This document shows, piece after piece, positions 7,919 to 16,578 of a stretch of 64,000 bases of DNA (position 1 is the stretch's first letter; every line of letters begins with the position of its first letter). The position numbers and the translations under genes are program-made. The stretch comes from Bacteroidia bacterium. GTDB lineage: Bacteria; Bacteroidota; Bacteroidia; UKL13-3. The stretch is taken from contig JAIBAK010000004.1 in NCBI GenBank assembly GCA_019695215.1, positions 1 through 64,000 of the forward strand, read 5' to 3'. The notes under the pieces are model-generated. The model was not told the DNA's origin. It was given only the letters and a program-made list of their open reading frames with translations, and ran no database searches.

Positions 7919-8877
7919 TACGCTGCCTTTCCTCCCAATGTTAATTCCTGCCTGATGCCTGAAGGCTGGAAATGTTTAACAACACTGTCAATGTAGTACA
8001 CGCCTGCACGCTCGGGAAACAGGTTGCTCACCAGCTCTATTTTTCGCCCGTGTTTAAACCACGGTGTGCCGAAGGTGGTAACTGTACCTGTGTAGCCTCC
8101 ACGTTTCCTTCGGTTGTAATCCAGCTCCACCAGCTTTTTAAGTTCAGCCTGTGTTTTTATATTGAAGTACGACAACGAAAGCTCATCGCCTCCGGTTTCG
8201 CCAATTTCAAATTCAACCTTGCCACCTTTAATGCCTACCGACTTACCCTTTATCTTTAGCAGTATGTCCTCGGCACTCCGGTACTCGAGGTTGTTTTCGG
8301 CTATGTATGTGTCCAAGTTCACCTGATACACGGGGTCGTTGGTGTTGTCGCTGTAATACTTGCCCGACACAACAGTTTTACCGTCCATGTAGGTGTAAAT
8401 ATTAAAGTCGCTGGAAAGTTTGTCCAGCACCTCGCCAACGTTGGTTTTAGCAAATCGAACCGAACCGAGGTTTACGCCTTCCAGCGCGTTTATTGTGTAA
8501 CCCTTGCAAATGTCTTTCAACATTTTTTCGAGGGTTACGCTGTTGCTCGAGTAATTCACAGGCATACGCCTCAGCTTCCACATTTCGTCTTGACACTTCA
8601 CTATAACAGGGAAGTCGGCAGAAACTTCGGAAATGTAGCCGGTAAACTCTTCCACGAGTTCGCCATCGTAACCGAATGCTATTGTAATGGGTGTACCATG
8701 CTTGAACACATCGCGCACCTGGTATTTGTAGAAAAACTCCACGTTGCGGGCAAACTTTATTTCAGCACGAGCCACAAGCTCTTTAAACGATGTTTCAATA
8801 TGAATTTCGGACGGCTTGCGGATGGCTTGTATAATCTTTCCATCAGGTAACGATATGAGTGCAGTTAATATCTTCAT
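7918..8877 (-). CDS. Baseplate hub protein (gpD/gp44-like)
   Basis: 319 aa from MKILTALISLPDG, whose ATG overlaps the previous stop as ATGA (an upstream ATG at 8913 lies inside that gene). Phrases ITIAFGYDGELVEEFTGYIS, SSNSVTLEKMLKDICKGY and KPSEIHIETSF match late-control-D / gp27-type hub proteins that bind the spike and tube. Last residues GIRQELTLGGKAA are a usual C-terminus for this family. One base overlap with the spike gene supports coupled translation. Confidence 0.75.
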   Translation of the reverse strand: MKILTALISLPDGKIIQAIRKPSEIHIETSFKELVARAEIKFARNVEFFYKYQVRDVFKHGTPITIAFGYDGELVEEFTGYISEVSADFPVIVKCQDEMWKLRRMPVNYSSNSVTLEKMLKDICKGYTINALEGVNLGSVRFAKTNVGEVLDKLSSDFNIYTYMDGKTVVSGKYYSDNTNDPVYQVNLDTYIAENNLEYRSAEDILLKIKGKSVGIKGGKVEFEIGETGGDELSLSYFNIKTQAELKKLVELDYNRRKRGGYTGTVTTFGTPWFKHGRKIELVSNLFPERAGVYYIDSVVKHFQPSGIRQELTLGGKAA

Positions 8878-9557
8878 AGTGTTTGGTCTTCCGGGGCAAT
8901 CAGGCTCCTGCATGTAAGCTCGAAAGGCACCACGTTGGGCCTGCCTTCAATTTGGCTCAGGTTGATTTCTTTAATTGCCATGTAAAAAATATTCTTCTCA
9001 ACAAACTTTTTTCCGGCCACATAAATGCCGGAAGCCAAGTCCTCCCACTCGAGTATTGCTTGCTCCTGTTCCGCAACCGTTTTGTGTGTAGGGTGTGAAG
9101 GGTCGTCCAAGCACAGGCCGCGTATGCGTATATTCCAAGCCTCGAAACCGTACATCTCAACAACCCCGCCCTCGGTGGTGCTCTGCGGTGTTTCCTGCAT
9201 AATCTTGCTTCGGCTGAAATCCACCATTGTGGTAACGGGCAGGTAAAAACTTTTCATTTCCACGTCACGCAAAACACCGAAGCGGTCAAACTTTTTATAG
9301 TTGCCACCAATGAGCTGTATAGGAAACATAACACGGTGCCCGTACTGGCTTATGCGGCCAGTGCCCTGCACAGTGTCTTTTAATGATACCTGCTGAAATT
9401 TTAAATCCTCTGGCTTTGTTCCTTCACCCAACTGGAATGTTGGCAGCTTTCTTTCCACCACTTCCAACACATAAGGGAACATTACAGGGAAGTTTGTGCC
9501 GAAAGCAAGCTGGAAGAGCTGACCCACATCGTAACGTATATCTCTTTCTCCTGCCAT
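8874..9557 (-). CDS. Tail protein between tape measure and hub (DUF6046-like)
   Basis: 227 aa. Located where Mu gp43 (DNA circulation / baseplate protein) stands, between tape measure and hub. Contains GTGRISQYGHRVMFPIQLIG and VEMKSFYLPVTTMVDFSRSK; similar proteins in Bacteroidota phages are catalogued as DUF6046, though I assign that name from memory of the pattern. Probably part of the baseplate hub collar. Confidence 0.6.
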   Translation of the reverse strand: MAGERDIRYDVGQLFQLAFGTNFPVMFPYVLEVVERKLPTFQLGEGTKPEDLKFQQVSLKDTVQGTGRISQYGHRVMFPIQLIGGNYKKFDRFGVLRDVEMKSFYLPVTTMVDFSRSKIMQETPQSTTEGGVVEMYGFEAWNIRIRGLCLDDPSHPTHKTVAEQEQAILEWEDLASGIYVAGKKFVEKNIFYMAIKEINLSQIEGRPNVVPFELTCRSLIAPEDQTL

Positions 9558-9561
9558 TCCC

Positions 9562-11499
9562 TTACGCCATTACAAGTGTGTCTTTCAGCCGGTCGTTTAT
9601 CATGCCTGCTATTTTGTCGGCAGCCTGCTGTATGTCCAAATCGCTTTTTATGTTGTTGAAGTAGTTTTTAACTTCAACTCGCATAGAAATAGCCTTGCTG
9701 CCACCGCTGCCCGAAATGCTCATGCCCTGAGATTTCAAAGCGTTTGGGTCTGTAATCTTTCCGTCCAGCTTTTGTTTGTTTCCTACTGATGCGTCAACAC
9801 CGGCCAGCTTTTGTTTTTCCGCGTCTGCCTCTGCCTGTTTATCCTTTTCACTTTCTGCAAGGCTGTTGTTGTAACCTTCTTTAAAGGCCTGCCCGGATGC
9901 AATTTTTACAGTGTTGTCCATCATTTTAACCGCATCGGCTTTGATGGCTGCCTGCGCTTCTTTAAACCCGGCCACACCACCGGTAAGGAACCCGAAGGCC
10001 AACCGTATGGGTGCAAGCAAAAGCATAATGTATCTGTATATGTTATCGAAGACCAGTTTGAACGTTTCCCAAAGACCGTCTATAACTGCCCGGAATCCCT
10101 CGAACTCGTTATATGCCCACACTATTGCGGCAATCAGGGCACCAACGGCAACGATTATAATGCCGATGGGGTTTGCGGTCATGGCCGCATTTAAAAGCCA
10201 CTGAGCGGCTGCCATTGCTTTGGTACCAAGTGAAGCAATCCACTGTACCTTTCCAAGCGCCTGAAATATCGGAATGAAACCGGCCACCGTTTGCACAGGG
10301 CCGGAGAGCTGTTGCAGAGTGATGGCAACGTTGCCCATGCTGTCGCTAAACCACAGTTCCATGTCAGTAAGTAAAGAACGTATGCCAGTGCCTGCGCGTT
10401 CAACGTTGGGCATGTTGTTTACGTCCATATCCATTTTGCTAAAGCCTTCAACCCACGACAAGCCTGCGTCCTCGCCAGCACCTTTAAAGATGTCGGCAAT
10501 AACGAGCTGCTTTGCCTGAATGCTTTTGCCATCCATCGCAGCAGAAATCATTTGCATGGCTTCCATTGAGGTTTTACCGGCAAAGTCTTTCGCCTTCAAC
10601 CCGATTCCTTTAAGTGCTTCTATTTGCGCTGGCCCCATTTCACGCAACGACATATTGGCCTCTTTAATTGAATCAATGGCCTTATCGCTGAAAATTCCCT
10701 GCTTGCCCGCCTGTGCCATTAAGGCGATTGCTTCGGAACCTGAAATGCCGGATTGGCTTAATTGCCCGCTGTACTCTTTCAGTTGCTCGAGCATGTCACC
10801 GTTCAGGTTTGCACCTTTCAGGTACCCGGCTTCGATGAGGTCAAAAGCTGCGGTCATGCTTATACCCATTTGCTTGCTCATGGCGTTGGCGGCAGCGGCA
10901 ACCTCTTGTCCATCGTTTCCAAATTCTTTTCCGAGCTTGTAAGATCGGTGCGTAAGGTCTTCCAGCGCTTCACCGCTGGTTCCTGTCATTAACTGCACGT
11001 TGCGTTGCAGGTCTTTTATTTCCTGCGCAAACTCCATACTGTCGCCAAACTTTTGTGCAGCCTCTGCCGCCTGGTTAGTGAGCAGGGTAATATCCCGCCA
11101 GTTCATGCCTACTTTCTCGGCATCTGGTTTTTTGCTGATCTCGTCCAGCTCGTGTTCAATTTCTACAAGCTGCTCTTTGTACCGCCTTATTTTGGTTTCG
11201 GCATTTTTGATGTCGAACTCCACCGGGCCGGTGGCTAAAGGGTCGTCCGGTATTTCAGACAACCGCTTTTTGAGGTTATCTACCTTCTGAGATTCCTTTT
11301 CAATTTCAGAGGTCAGGTTCTTATGATCGTTAATTGCCTGCTGTGCGGTTTCCTTACCGGCAGCGTCCATTTTATCCAAGCTGTGTGTAATAGACTTTAT
11401 CGTCTCGTGGTAATCCTCGGACGAATTGTTTACCTGCCTCATCGGCCCGGTAATCCTGTCTATCAGTTGAATAATCCAGCTTGTTTTGTTTTCCGCCAT
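9562..11499 (-). CDS. Tail tape measure protein
   Basis: 645 aa, largest phage gene. N-terminus (WIIQLIDRITGPMRQVNNSS) is a standard TP901-type tape-measure start. Coiled coil around residues 40-120, the phage minor-tail domain near 165-370 (GKEFGNDGQEVAAAANAMSK, SGSEAIALMAQAGKQG), hydrophobic segments near 400-510 (ANPIGIIIVAVGALIAAIVW) and a Gly/Lys-rich tail. It sets tail length; at about 1.5 angstroms per residue it implies a tail near 95-100 nm. Transcribed after the chaperone genes. Confidence 0.85.
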   Translation of the reverse strand: MAENKTSWIIQLIDRITGPMRQVNNSSEDYHETIKSITHSLDKMDAAGKETAQQAINDHKNLTSEIEKESQKVDNLKKRLSEIPDDPLATGPVEFDIKNAETKIRRYKEQLVEIEHELDEISKKPDAEKVGMNWRDITLLTNQAAEAAQKFGDSMEFAQEIKDLQRNVQLMTGTSGEALEDLTHRSYKLGKEFGNDGQEVAAAANAMSKQMGISMTAAFDLIEAGYLKGANLNGDMLEQLKEYSGQLSQSGISGSEAIALMAQAGKQGIFSDKAIDSIKEANMSLREMGPAQIEALKGIGLKAKDFAGKTSMEAMQMISAAMDGKSIQAKQLVIADIFKGAGEDAGLSWVEGFSKMDMDVNNMPNVERAGTGIRSLLTDMELWFSDSMGNVAITLQQLSGPVQTVAGFIPIFQALGKVQWIASLGTKAMAAAQWLLNAAMTANPIGIIIVAVGALIAAIVWAYNEFEGFRAVIDGLWETFKLVFDNIYRYIMLLLAPIRLAFGFLTGGVAGFKEAQAAIKADAVKMMDNTVKIASGQAFKEGYNNSLAESEKDKQAEADAEKQKLAGVDASVGNKQKLDGKITDPNALKSQGMSISGSGGSKAISMRVEVKNYFNNIKSDLDIQQAADKIAGMINDRLKDTLVMA

Positions 11500-11518
11500 T
11501 TATCCGTAACTTTGTGCT

Positions 11519-11656
11519 GTGAAAAAGCTCATAGCACTTGCACTTATTCTTTTGCTGTTGTACTTCTTTTGGTACCAGGTAGTGTTTGCCGCAGTTGTGG
11601 GTGCATTTATTTTCACCTGGTTTCAGGTTATTTTCAAACCTGCACGAAGGGTTTAA
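11519..11656 (+). CDS. Small membrane protein on opposite strand
   Basis: A 45-residue frame from GTG 11519 to TAA 11654-11656, antisense to its neighbours. It fills the 153-base gap between tape measure and tail chaperone. Sequence starts VKKLIALALILLLLYFF and continues VVFAAVVGAFIFTWF, i.e. one or two hydrophobic segments with basic ends (KPARRV at the C-terminus). A Bacteroidota-type promoter box TAACTTTG with a TTG 18 bases upstream ends 5 bases before the start. Could be a lysogeny-expressed moron such as a superinfection-exclusion peptide; it may also be chance. Confidence 0.4.
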   Translation: MKKLIALALILLLLYFFWYQVVFAAVVGAFIFTWFQVIFKPARRV

Positions 11657-11904
11657 ATTTCACCCTTCCCGTAAACCGCCTCTATCGCCTCACCAAGCAC
11701 TGTTCGGAGATTGTTTTTGAATATGCGGCTTTGCAGTCTTTGCATGTATTTCCACTCCTCTAAGTACCTTGCCCACTCCTCGTCTGTTAGTGCATCGGGG
11801 TCAATGCGGTAATGGTATCGTATTACCGCATTGCCCTTTGCCACTGCTTTCGGGTCGGGAGCTTCCGGGTCTTCGGAAATCTGTAACTCCCAAAAGCCTA
11901 AAGC
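11653..11904 (-). CDS. Tail assembly chaperone, -1 frameshift extension
   Basis: Open frame in the -1 phase running without stop from the slippery site at 11904-11910 to 11653. After the shift it reads ALGFWELQISEDPEAP and continues through AKGNAVIRYHYRIDPDALTD to AVYGKGEI, adding 83 residues to give a fusion of about 190 aa. A free-standing product could only start at a GTG (11844). Two overlapping chaperone forms just before the tape measure gene are the norm in long-tailed phages (lambda G/GT, Mu gp41 region). Confidence 0.65.
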   Translation of the reverse strand, partial: ALGFWELQISEDPEAPDPKAVAKGNAVIRYHYRIDPDALTDEEWARYLEEWKYMQRLQSRIFKNNLRTVLGEAIEAVYGKGEI

Positions 11905-12224
11905 TTTTTTACGGTAGCCTCCGCCTTACGCATCAGCTTGCTCAGTTCGTCAAGAACAGCCGCGTAAACGGTTCCGTCTTTGTCGAACAGTTCGGTATTA
12001 CCACGCAACACGCAGTTGGTAATAAGTACCTGGTTAGCCTTCGACACGTCTTTGTTTGCTCCGTGCCTGCCTACCGCTTCCAGCTCTGCGCGTCCGGGAA
12101 CACGCAAAACATATTCCTCCTCCTGCCCGTCAGCGGTTTTGATTGTAACCGAACGCAGGTTGTTTTCACCATACTTGGCTTTCCATTGCACCACCTCATC
12201 GGGTGTATAATTTGTTCCTTCCAT
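11898..12224 (-). CDS. Tail assembly chaperone, short form
   Basis: 108 aa (MEGTNYTPDEVVQWKAKYGE ... RKAEATVKKL). Its place between tail tube and tape measure, small size and an A AAA AAG heptamer five codons or fewer before its stop identify it as the G-like chaperone that coats the tape measure. Most ribosomes make this form; a fraction shift to -1 to produce the long fusion. Confidence 0.65.
   Translation of the reverse strand: MEGTNYTPDEVVQWKAKYGENNLRSVTIKTADGQEEEYVLRVPGRAELEAVGRHGANKDVSKANQVLITNCVLRGNTELFDKDGTVYAAVLDELSKLMRKAEATVKKL
11904..11910 (-). promoter_or_regulatory. Programmed -1 frameshift site A AAA AAG
   Basis: Minus-strand reading GTA AAA AAG CTT TAG places the canonical slippery heptamer A AAA AAG in the zero frame two codons before the stop. 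Slipping back one base enters an 83-codon open frame that joins the 11653 gene with no stop. This heptamer is the strongest bacterial -1 site known (dnaX-type). Confidence 0.7.
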
Positions 12225-12230
12225 GAGCGT

Positions 12231-12665
12231 TTAAATTGTGTTCCAATCAATGTGTGAGCACAGCAGTTTGAACTCCGTAACAATGGAGCCATCGCCCTGC
12301 TTTACATCAACACCGTTGTTTGTAAACTCACAGTTGGAAATGCGGTCGCGCAGGATAACACCCGAGGGCAACTCATATTCAACCGTAATGTCAAACGGTG
12401 CAATGTCCTGAATGCGGTCTCCGGGTTTCAGGGAGGCCATAAGGCCGCGCACCTCCTCCTGATAGAGTTCGATGCTTGCCTCAGCCTTGTAGTTCATTTC
12501 CTCGCGCCCTACGGGGTATTTGTTTGCCCCGTATGCGTTCTGCTTGTCCACGATGTCGTTGTAGGCAATACGTTTGATGCCTTCGAGGTCGCGGCCCATT
12601 GTGTTGGCTGTTGTTCTGTTCCAGCCAACAAGGGTTCCGAATTTATTTTTTACTACTTCTGCCAT
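12231..12665 (-). CDS. Tail tube protein
   Basis: 144 aa, directly after the sheath gene (sheath stop 12668), the invariant sheath-tube order of contractile tails. Contains NYKAEASIELYQEEVRGLMA and a beta-rich C-terminus (FDITVEYELPSGVILRDRIS, CEFTNNGVDVKQGDGSIV), matching Mu gpM-like/XkdM-like tube proteins in size and beta-strand pattern. Confidence 0.7.
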   Translation of the reverse strand: MAEVVKNKFGTLVGWNRTTANTMGRDLEGIKRIAYNDIVDKQNAYGANKYPVGREEMNYKAEASIELYQEEVRGLMASLKPGDRIQDIAPFDITVEYELPSGVILRDRISNCEFTNNGVDVKQGDGSIVTEFKLLCSHIDWNTI

Positions 12666-12667
12666 GC

Positions 12668-13912
12668 TTATGAAACGTTATTGGTGAGGCCCAGTTCAAC
12701 ATCGAATGCGTGTACGATGCCATCTTTTACAACCTCGGCACGCACTTTAACCGGGGTTGAGGCATTGGGTATTTGGTTTGCCGCAATGGTCACTTTATAG
12801 CCGCTGATTTCCTCAGCCGTAACCATTGTTTGCAGCGCCCGGTTTGCAGCGCCAATCCATCCGCCAATGGTGGAGTTTTTGATAAACCCTGTTGTGGGGT
12901 TTTTCTTCACCACACCTTTTACACGCGGCAGCAATGCTTGCCTGATAAGGCGGGCTGCTTTGTTCCATGTGCGGTTGTTCTCAATGCGGTTGTAGTCGCT
13001 TGTGGCCGTTACGCAGGTTGGCGAATCGTTGAAGAACATGCCATCGTAACCCTCATAGTTTCCAACGAAAATGTAACCCTTGTTGGTAATGGCCGTTTTG
13101 GTTGTTGCTGAAAGGGTGGAGATATAGGTACCGTTCGAGAGCTTCGCATCTGCCCACCTGTTTGCCCGGGTAAGGGTGTAGTTGGGGTCGGCCTTGTACG
13201 CATTTGGCTTGTTCACAATGTCAACAGAGCCGAGGTTCTCGTTCACCTTGCGCACAGCCAGCATACCCAACACGCTGCCAATATCCGCCTGCTTGGCGTA
13301 GGCTGCATCCTGTGCGGCAATGTATGGGTCTTGCGCAATCGAGACACTTACCTGTGGGGCGTTCTTGGTGCGCAGGTCAGGCAGGTTGCCGGTAACATAA
13401 GCAGAGCTGCCCTTGTTACCCTGAATCAGTACAAAGTCAATCAACCTGTGCTCATCAGCAAAGGCATTGATTTGTGCCTGTACCAGCTCCACTTCGGTGC
13501 CGAGGTTTGCGGCATCCGAATCAACACCGGCAAAGCTGATGCCTTTAACTTTCGGCATCGAGCGTATGGCCGCCTGAACAGGCGCAAAGGCCATAAGGGT
13601 GGAGGGTGCCATTTCCTCGTTTACATCAACCAGTACCAGGTACAGCCTTGCATTAGGCGCGTAGCTGAAAAAGTCTTTGATTGAACCGAGCAGATACACG
13701 CTGTTGTTGGCATCGTATGAGGCAGTGCATCCCAAATCAATGGCATCCTGCGGCTGCAAAAGCTCGTAAGCCTGGTACAACTGGGCTGTACCGGGAAGGT
13801 ATTCGCCATCAACCCCGTAAATAAGGGCTACGATATTATCCTCGCCCGGGGCTGTTTCGCCCAACAGTCCGTTGAGCTTGGCTACGTTTACACCGTCAAA
13901 TGTTTCTGCCAT
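12668..13912 (-). CDS. Contractile tail sheath protein (DUF2586-like)
   Basis: 414 aa. Recognised as sheath by its phrases GEDNIVALIYGVDG, LVLVDVNEEMAPS and a C-terminal domain with NPTTGFIKNSTIGGWIGAAN and YKVTIAANQIPNASTPVKVR. Its presence shows a myovirus-type contractile tail, like Mu gpL. It lies just upstream of the tube gene in the same operon. Confidence 0.75.
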   Translation of the reverse strand: MAETFDGVNVAKLNGLLGETAPGEDNIVALIYGVDGEYLPGTAQLYQAYELLQPQDAIDLGCTASYDANNSVYLLGSIKDFFSYAPNARLYLVLVDVNEEMAPSTLMAFAPVQAAIRSMPKVKGISFAGVDSDAANLGTEVELVQAQINAFADEHRLIDFVLIQGNKGSSAYVTGNLPDLRTKNAPQVSVSIAQDPYIAAQDAAYAKQADIGSVLGMLAVRKVNENLGSVDIVNKPNAYKADPNYTLTRANRWADAKLSNGTYISTLSATTKTAITNKGYIFVGNYEGYDGMFFNDSPTCVTATSDYNRIENNRTWNKAARLIRQALLPRVKGVVKKNPTTGFIKNSTIGGWIGAANRALQTMVTAEEISGYKVTIAANQIPNASTPVKVRAEVVKDGIVHAFDVELGLTNNVS

Positions 13913-13916
13913 GTGC

Positions 13917-14369
13917 TTACTCTCCTTTTCCTTCGGTTAATTTTTCGATACCCTTCTCAATGGCCGCCACCGCAGATTTGCGGTTAGGGCCGCCCACCTC
14001 AGCAAGCAGCATTTCTTTCAGCACATTAATATTGGTTTCTTCGGCCACCTTTTCGGTAATGGCTTTAACGGAGAGCGGCAGGTTTAAAACTTCACCTCCG
14101 CCATTGTTGCCGGTGTTATCCGCATTGGCTGTTTGTCCGGCACCTTCACCTGCGTTTGCATCAGGCGTTTTGGCTTTGGTGGCAGCCGTTTTTGCTTCCG
14201 GCTCTTCTTTATCGAGCTGGTACACGGTGAGTTTTTTACCAGCATGAAGCCGGGCGCGGCTGTCGAGCAGGAATATTTGCCCGTCAGTGGTGCCGTAAAG
14301 TTTTTTCACGTTGAGTTCCTCAAACATGGGCGCTGCAATTTTTTGCAGCTCTGCTTTTGATATGTTCAT
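13917..14369 (-). CDS. Late structural-region protein, unknown (gp35-like position)
   Basis: 150 aa. Residues 1-60 contain AAPMFEELNVKKLYGTTDGQIF, then an Ala/Gly/Thr linker, then a C-terminal helical segment EETNINVLKEMLLAEVGGPNRKSAVAAIEK resembling a HeH/LEM-type helix-extended-helix fold (two pieces). The linker separates two small domains. Mu has a similar-sized gp35 between capsid and sheath. Function unknown; head-tail interface is a reasonable guess. Confidence 0.55.
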   Translation of the reverse strand: MNISKAELQKIAAPMFEELNVKKLYGTTDGQIFLLDSRARLHAGKKLTVYQLDKEEPEAKTAATKAKTPDANAGEGAGQTANADNTGNNGGGEVLNLPLSVKAITEKVAEETNINVLKEMLLAEVGGPNRKSAVAAIEKGIEKLTEGKGE

Positions 14370-14860
14370 TACTTGAATAATTTTTTAAAGGTGAAGTATG
14401 CAATAAGTGCAAGCCAAAAGATGCCACCGCTCCAAGCTAAAAATTTGATAAAGCCCGGAACGTATCGCTCCCTTATGGTAATCGTTTTTGTTTCTGTTTG
14501 GCTACGTGCCCGGTATTCTTTCTCCTGCGTATGGATGAGCTGCGCTTTAATGGCGAGGGTGTCGCAATCGCAATCAGCTTTTATTCCACCCGCATACCTG
14601 GTAATGGTGAGGCGGGCATTTTTAAACTGCTTTGTAACCGGGTTTAAATCCGGTTTTAGCAGGCTGTCGATAGGCAACCATTCAGAAACCTGTGTAGCCT
14701 CGGTTTTGAACACGGTATCAGTAACGGTAATCGTTTTTGATACGAACACCGTATCGTGGGTTTCACGGGTGGTTACTTTGGCCGTTCGGCATCCCTGTGA
14801 AGCGATGAAGGCCACGCAAACCAGCAACAGGAAAAGTGTACGTGTGTTAAATTTTTTCAT
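14369..14860 (-). CDS. Candidate unimolecular spanin (u-spanin)
   Basis: About 163 aa from MKKFNTRTL (an ATG 18 bases upstream is also possible). It has an N-terminal lipoprotein-like signal (LFLLLVCVAFIASQGC, imperfect lipobox), a periplasmic stretch, and a C-terminal membrane segment (FLAWSGGIFWLALIAYFTF) followed by KKLFK. Outer-membrane lipid anchor plus inner-membrane C-terminal segment in one chain is the u-spanin plan known from phage T1; such proteins fuse the two membranes in the last lysis step. It overlaps the amidase gene by 14 bases. Confidence 0.6.
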   Translation of the reverse strand: MKKFNTRTLFLLLVCVAFIASQGCRTAKVTTRETHDTVFVSKTITVTDTVFKTEATQVSEWLPIDSLLKPDLNPVTKQFKNARLTITRYAGGIKADCDCDTLAIKAQLIHTQEKEYRARSQTETKTITIRERYVPGFIKFLAWSGGIFWLALIAYFTFKKLFK

Positions 14861-15290
14861 ACTCTTTATTTGCATCAAAGCAGGGACAAACCTTTATCCA
14901 CTCGAACGATTCAATTACACCGTTGCCGTTCTTGTCAGGGCTGAAATCTCGGTGCCCTACGATCTTGGCTTTGGGAAATTTTGCCCGCAGTTCGCGCAGG
15001 ATGGAAAGCAGTTGCGCTTTCTGTGCATCCGTGCGGGTGTCAACACCCTTGCCCTTTACGATCTTGCCGCCCATGTAACTTACATGCACGCTTTTCGCAT
15101 TGTGGCCCTGCACACCGTTGGCAATTTGTTCAAGAGGAGTAATGTTGTGCCTTGCACCGGAGCCGTCAACAACAATGTGGTACCCGTTGTTTTTCCATCC
15201 GTTTGAACGGAAACCGGCTATAAGCTGCGGTATCGTCTCGTTGGGACTTCCACCGGTGCAATGCACAACTATGTAGTTTATCTCCCGCAT
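14847..15290 (-). CDS. N-acetylmuramoyl-L-alanine amidase endolysin
   Basis: 147 aa, T7-lysozyme/PGRP (amidase_2) family. Zinc-ligand pattern is visible: His in YIVVHCTGG, His in VGHRDFSPDKNG, and Cys in WIKVCPCFD; Tyr in NNGYHIVVDGSG is the usual catalytic-region segment. It cleaves the amide bond between muramic acid and the peptide stem. It has no signal peptide, so it needs a holin (6568-7119). It is coupled to the spanin candidate downstream. Confidence 0.85.
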   Translation of the reverse strand: MREINYIVVHCTGGSPNETIPQLIAGFRSNGWKNNGYHIVVDGSGARHNITPLEQIANGVQGHNAKSVHVSYMGGKIVKGKGVDTRTDAQKAQLLSILRELRAKFPKAKIVGHRDFSPDKNGNGVIESFEWIKVCPCFDANKEYEKI

Positions 15291-15293
15291 CCG

Positions 15294-15629
15294 TTAGTTG
15301 AGTTGCTTGTCGCTTACGTGCAGGAATTTTGAGCCGTCATACTCGTACAGCGCAGTGTAACTTTTGTCTGCGGTTATGGTTAGGGCGTTGCCTTGCATGC
15401 CTGTGCCGGGAGTAAGTGAGCTGGTCTCAGATGCACTCACTTTGATGAGCAGTTGAGCACCTACCGGCACATGCTCATTCACATTCAGGTTGAGCGTGGA
15501 ATCGTCTTCCATTTCACCGATGGTGAGCTGCGTTCTGCTGTTCTTAATGGTAACAGAAATTTCGCTGTCGTATTCTGCGCTGATCTCGTCAACCGGGCCG
15601 TGAGGCCACTGGTATGTGTTTTCTGACAT
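15294..15629 (-). CDS. Capsid-associated protein, unknown (decoration candidate)
   Basis: 111 aa, beta-rich (EISVTIKNSRTQLTIGEMED; LNLNVNEHVPVGAQLLIKV; LTPGTGMQGNALTITADKSY). Immediately downstream of the major capsid gene, a position commonly held by head decoration or fibre-like head proteins. No family recognised. Confidence 0.6.
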   Translation of the reverse strand: MSENTYQWPHGPVDEISAEYDSEISVTIKNSRTQLTIGEMEDDSTLNLNVNEHVPVGAQLLIKVSASETSSLTPGTGMQGNALTITADKSYTALYEYDGSKFLHVSDKQLN

Positions 15630-15655
15630 TACTATTGTCTCCTTTCAGTTAAGGG

Positions 15656-16543
15656 TTAAACAGTACCGCTTACCAGTGCGCCCATGCCTTCGTTTTTGAT
15701 GGCAACGCAGATAAAGTACAGGCGGAAACCGACTCTGTTTTTCCTGTTGTCCGGGTCAGTGTCTGCAACGCTCATGTACCTTTTCACGCTGCCTGCGGCT
15801 TTAGCCAGGTTGCCAACGTAGGCCACCACTGATGCAGGTTTGCCGGTAGGCACAGCACCGAAAGCCTCTTTGGTAAGCGTGCCTGAAACAACCTTGTAGC
15901 TTACGGGTGTGAAGTCCTCCCATATTTCAAAGCCCAAATAGTTGGCTGAAATCAAACCGTCTTTGATGTTCTGATACTGGGTATAGAACGCACGGTCTTC
16001 GAGCAGCAGGTCGTTTACGTGGTCAGAGCACAGGATGAGCATGCGGCCTTTTTTGGGTACGCCCAAATTGTCGAGCCTCTTTTTGTAGTTGATCAGGTCG
16101 GTTGTGGTAAGGCGCTTACGGCCTGTTCCATCGTCTGCACCGGTGGTGGAAATTACCGGGGTAGTTGAGCTGTGCGCAGCCGGGGCAATGGAGAACAGCG
16201 CATGTTCTGCGGTTTTGTCTTCCAGCTCTTCGCGGTGCTGTACCTGCACATCGTTGATTTTCTCGTAAGGCAAGGTTTCCAGCTCATCGTCACTCACGTC
16301 TGTGTTGGTGGTGTCGTACTTGTTCAGGGCAAGCGTTGCGTAATCGTCCTCACGCTTGTTGCTCACGATAGGGTAAATGTTGTTATTGATAAGCACCTCG
16401 GGGGCTGCGCCCTGCTTAGGTACTTTAATAACATCTTTGCTCACCCAGTTGGGTTTCGATTTTACCTGACCTAACCAGGTATGTTCATGCCTGAACTTTT
16501 TAATAAGTTCTTTTTCGGCTAACTCGTTTACTAATTGTGCCAT
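15656..16543 (-). CDS. Major capsid protein (Mu gpT-like)
   Basis: 295 aa, follows protease/scaffold as in Mu (I/Z then T). N-terminus AQLVNELAEKELIKKFRHEH; central segment AALNKYDTTNTDVSDDELE, with HK97-type features such as DRAFYTQYQNIKDGLI and GFRLYFICVAIKNEGMGAL at the end. Forms the icosahedral shell. Confidence 0.75.
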   Translation of the reverse strand: MAQLVNELAEKELIKKFRHEHTWLGQVKSKPNWVSKDVIKVPKQGAAPEVLINNNIYPIVSNKREDDYATLALNKYDTTNTDVSDDELETLPYEKINDVQVQHREELEDKTAEHALFSIAPAAHSSTTPVISTTGADDGTGRKRLTTTDLINYKKRLDNLGVPKKGRMLILCSDHVNDLLLEDRAFYTQYQNIKDGLISANYLGFEIWEDFTPVSYKVVSGTLTKEAFGAVPTGKPASVVAYVGNLAKAAGSVKRYMSVADTDPDNRKNRVGFRLYFICVAIKNEGMGALVSGTV

Positions 16544-16578
16544 TTATGTTTGAAAGTTTTTTGTCCAGTACCTTTGAT

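Noticed and set aside
11898-12224. Two independent chaperone genes
   Set aside because: The second has no ATG start and joins in the -1 frame through a slippery heptamer; a frameshift fusion explains both.
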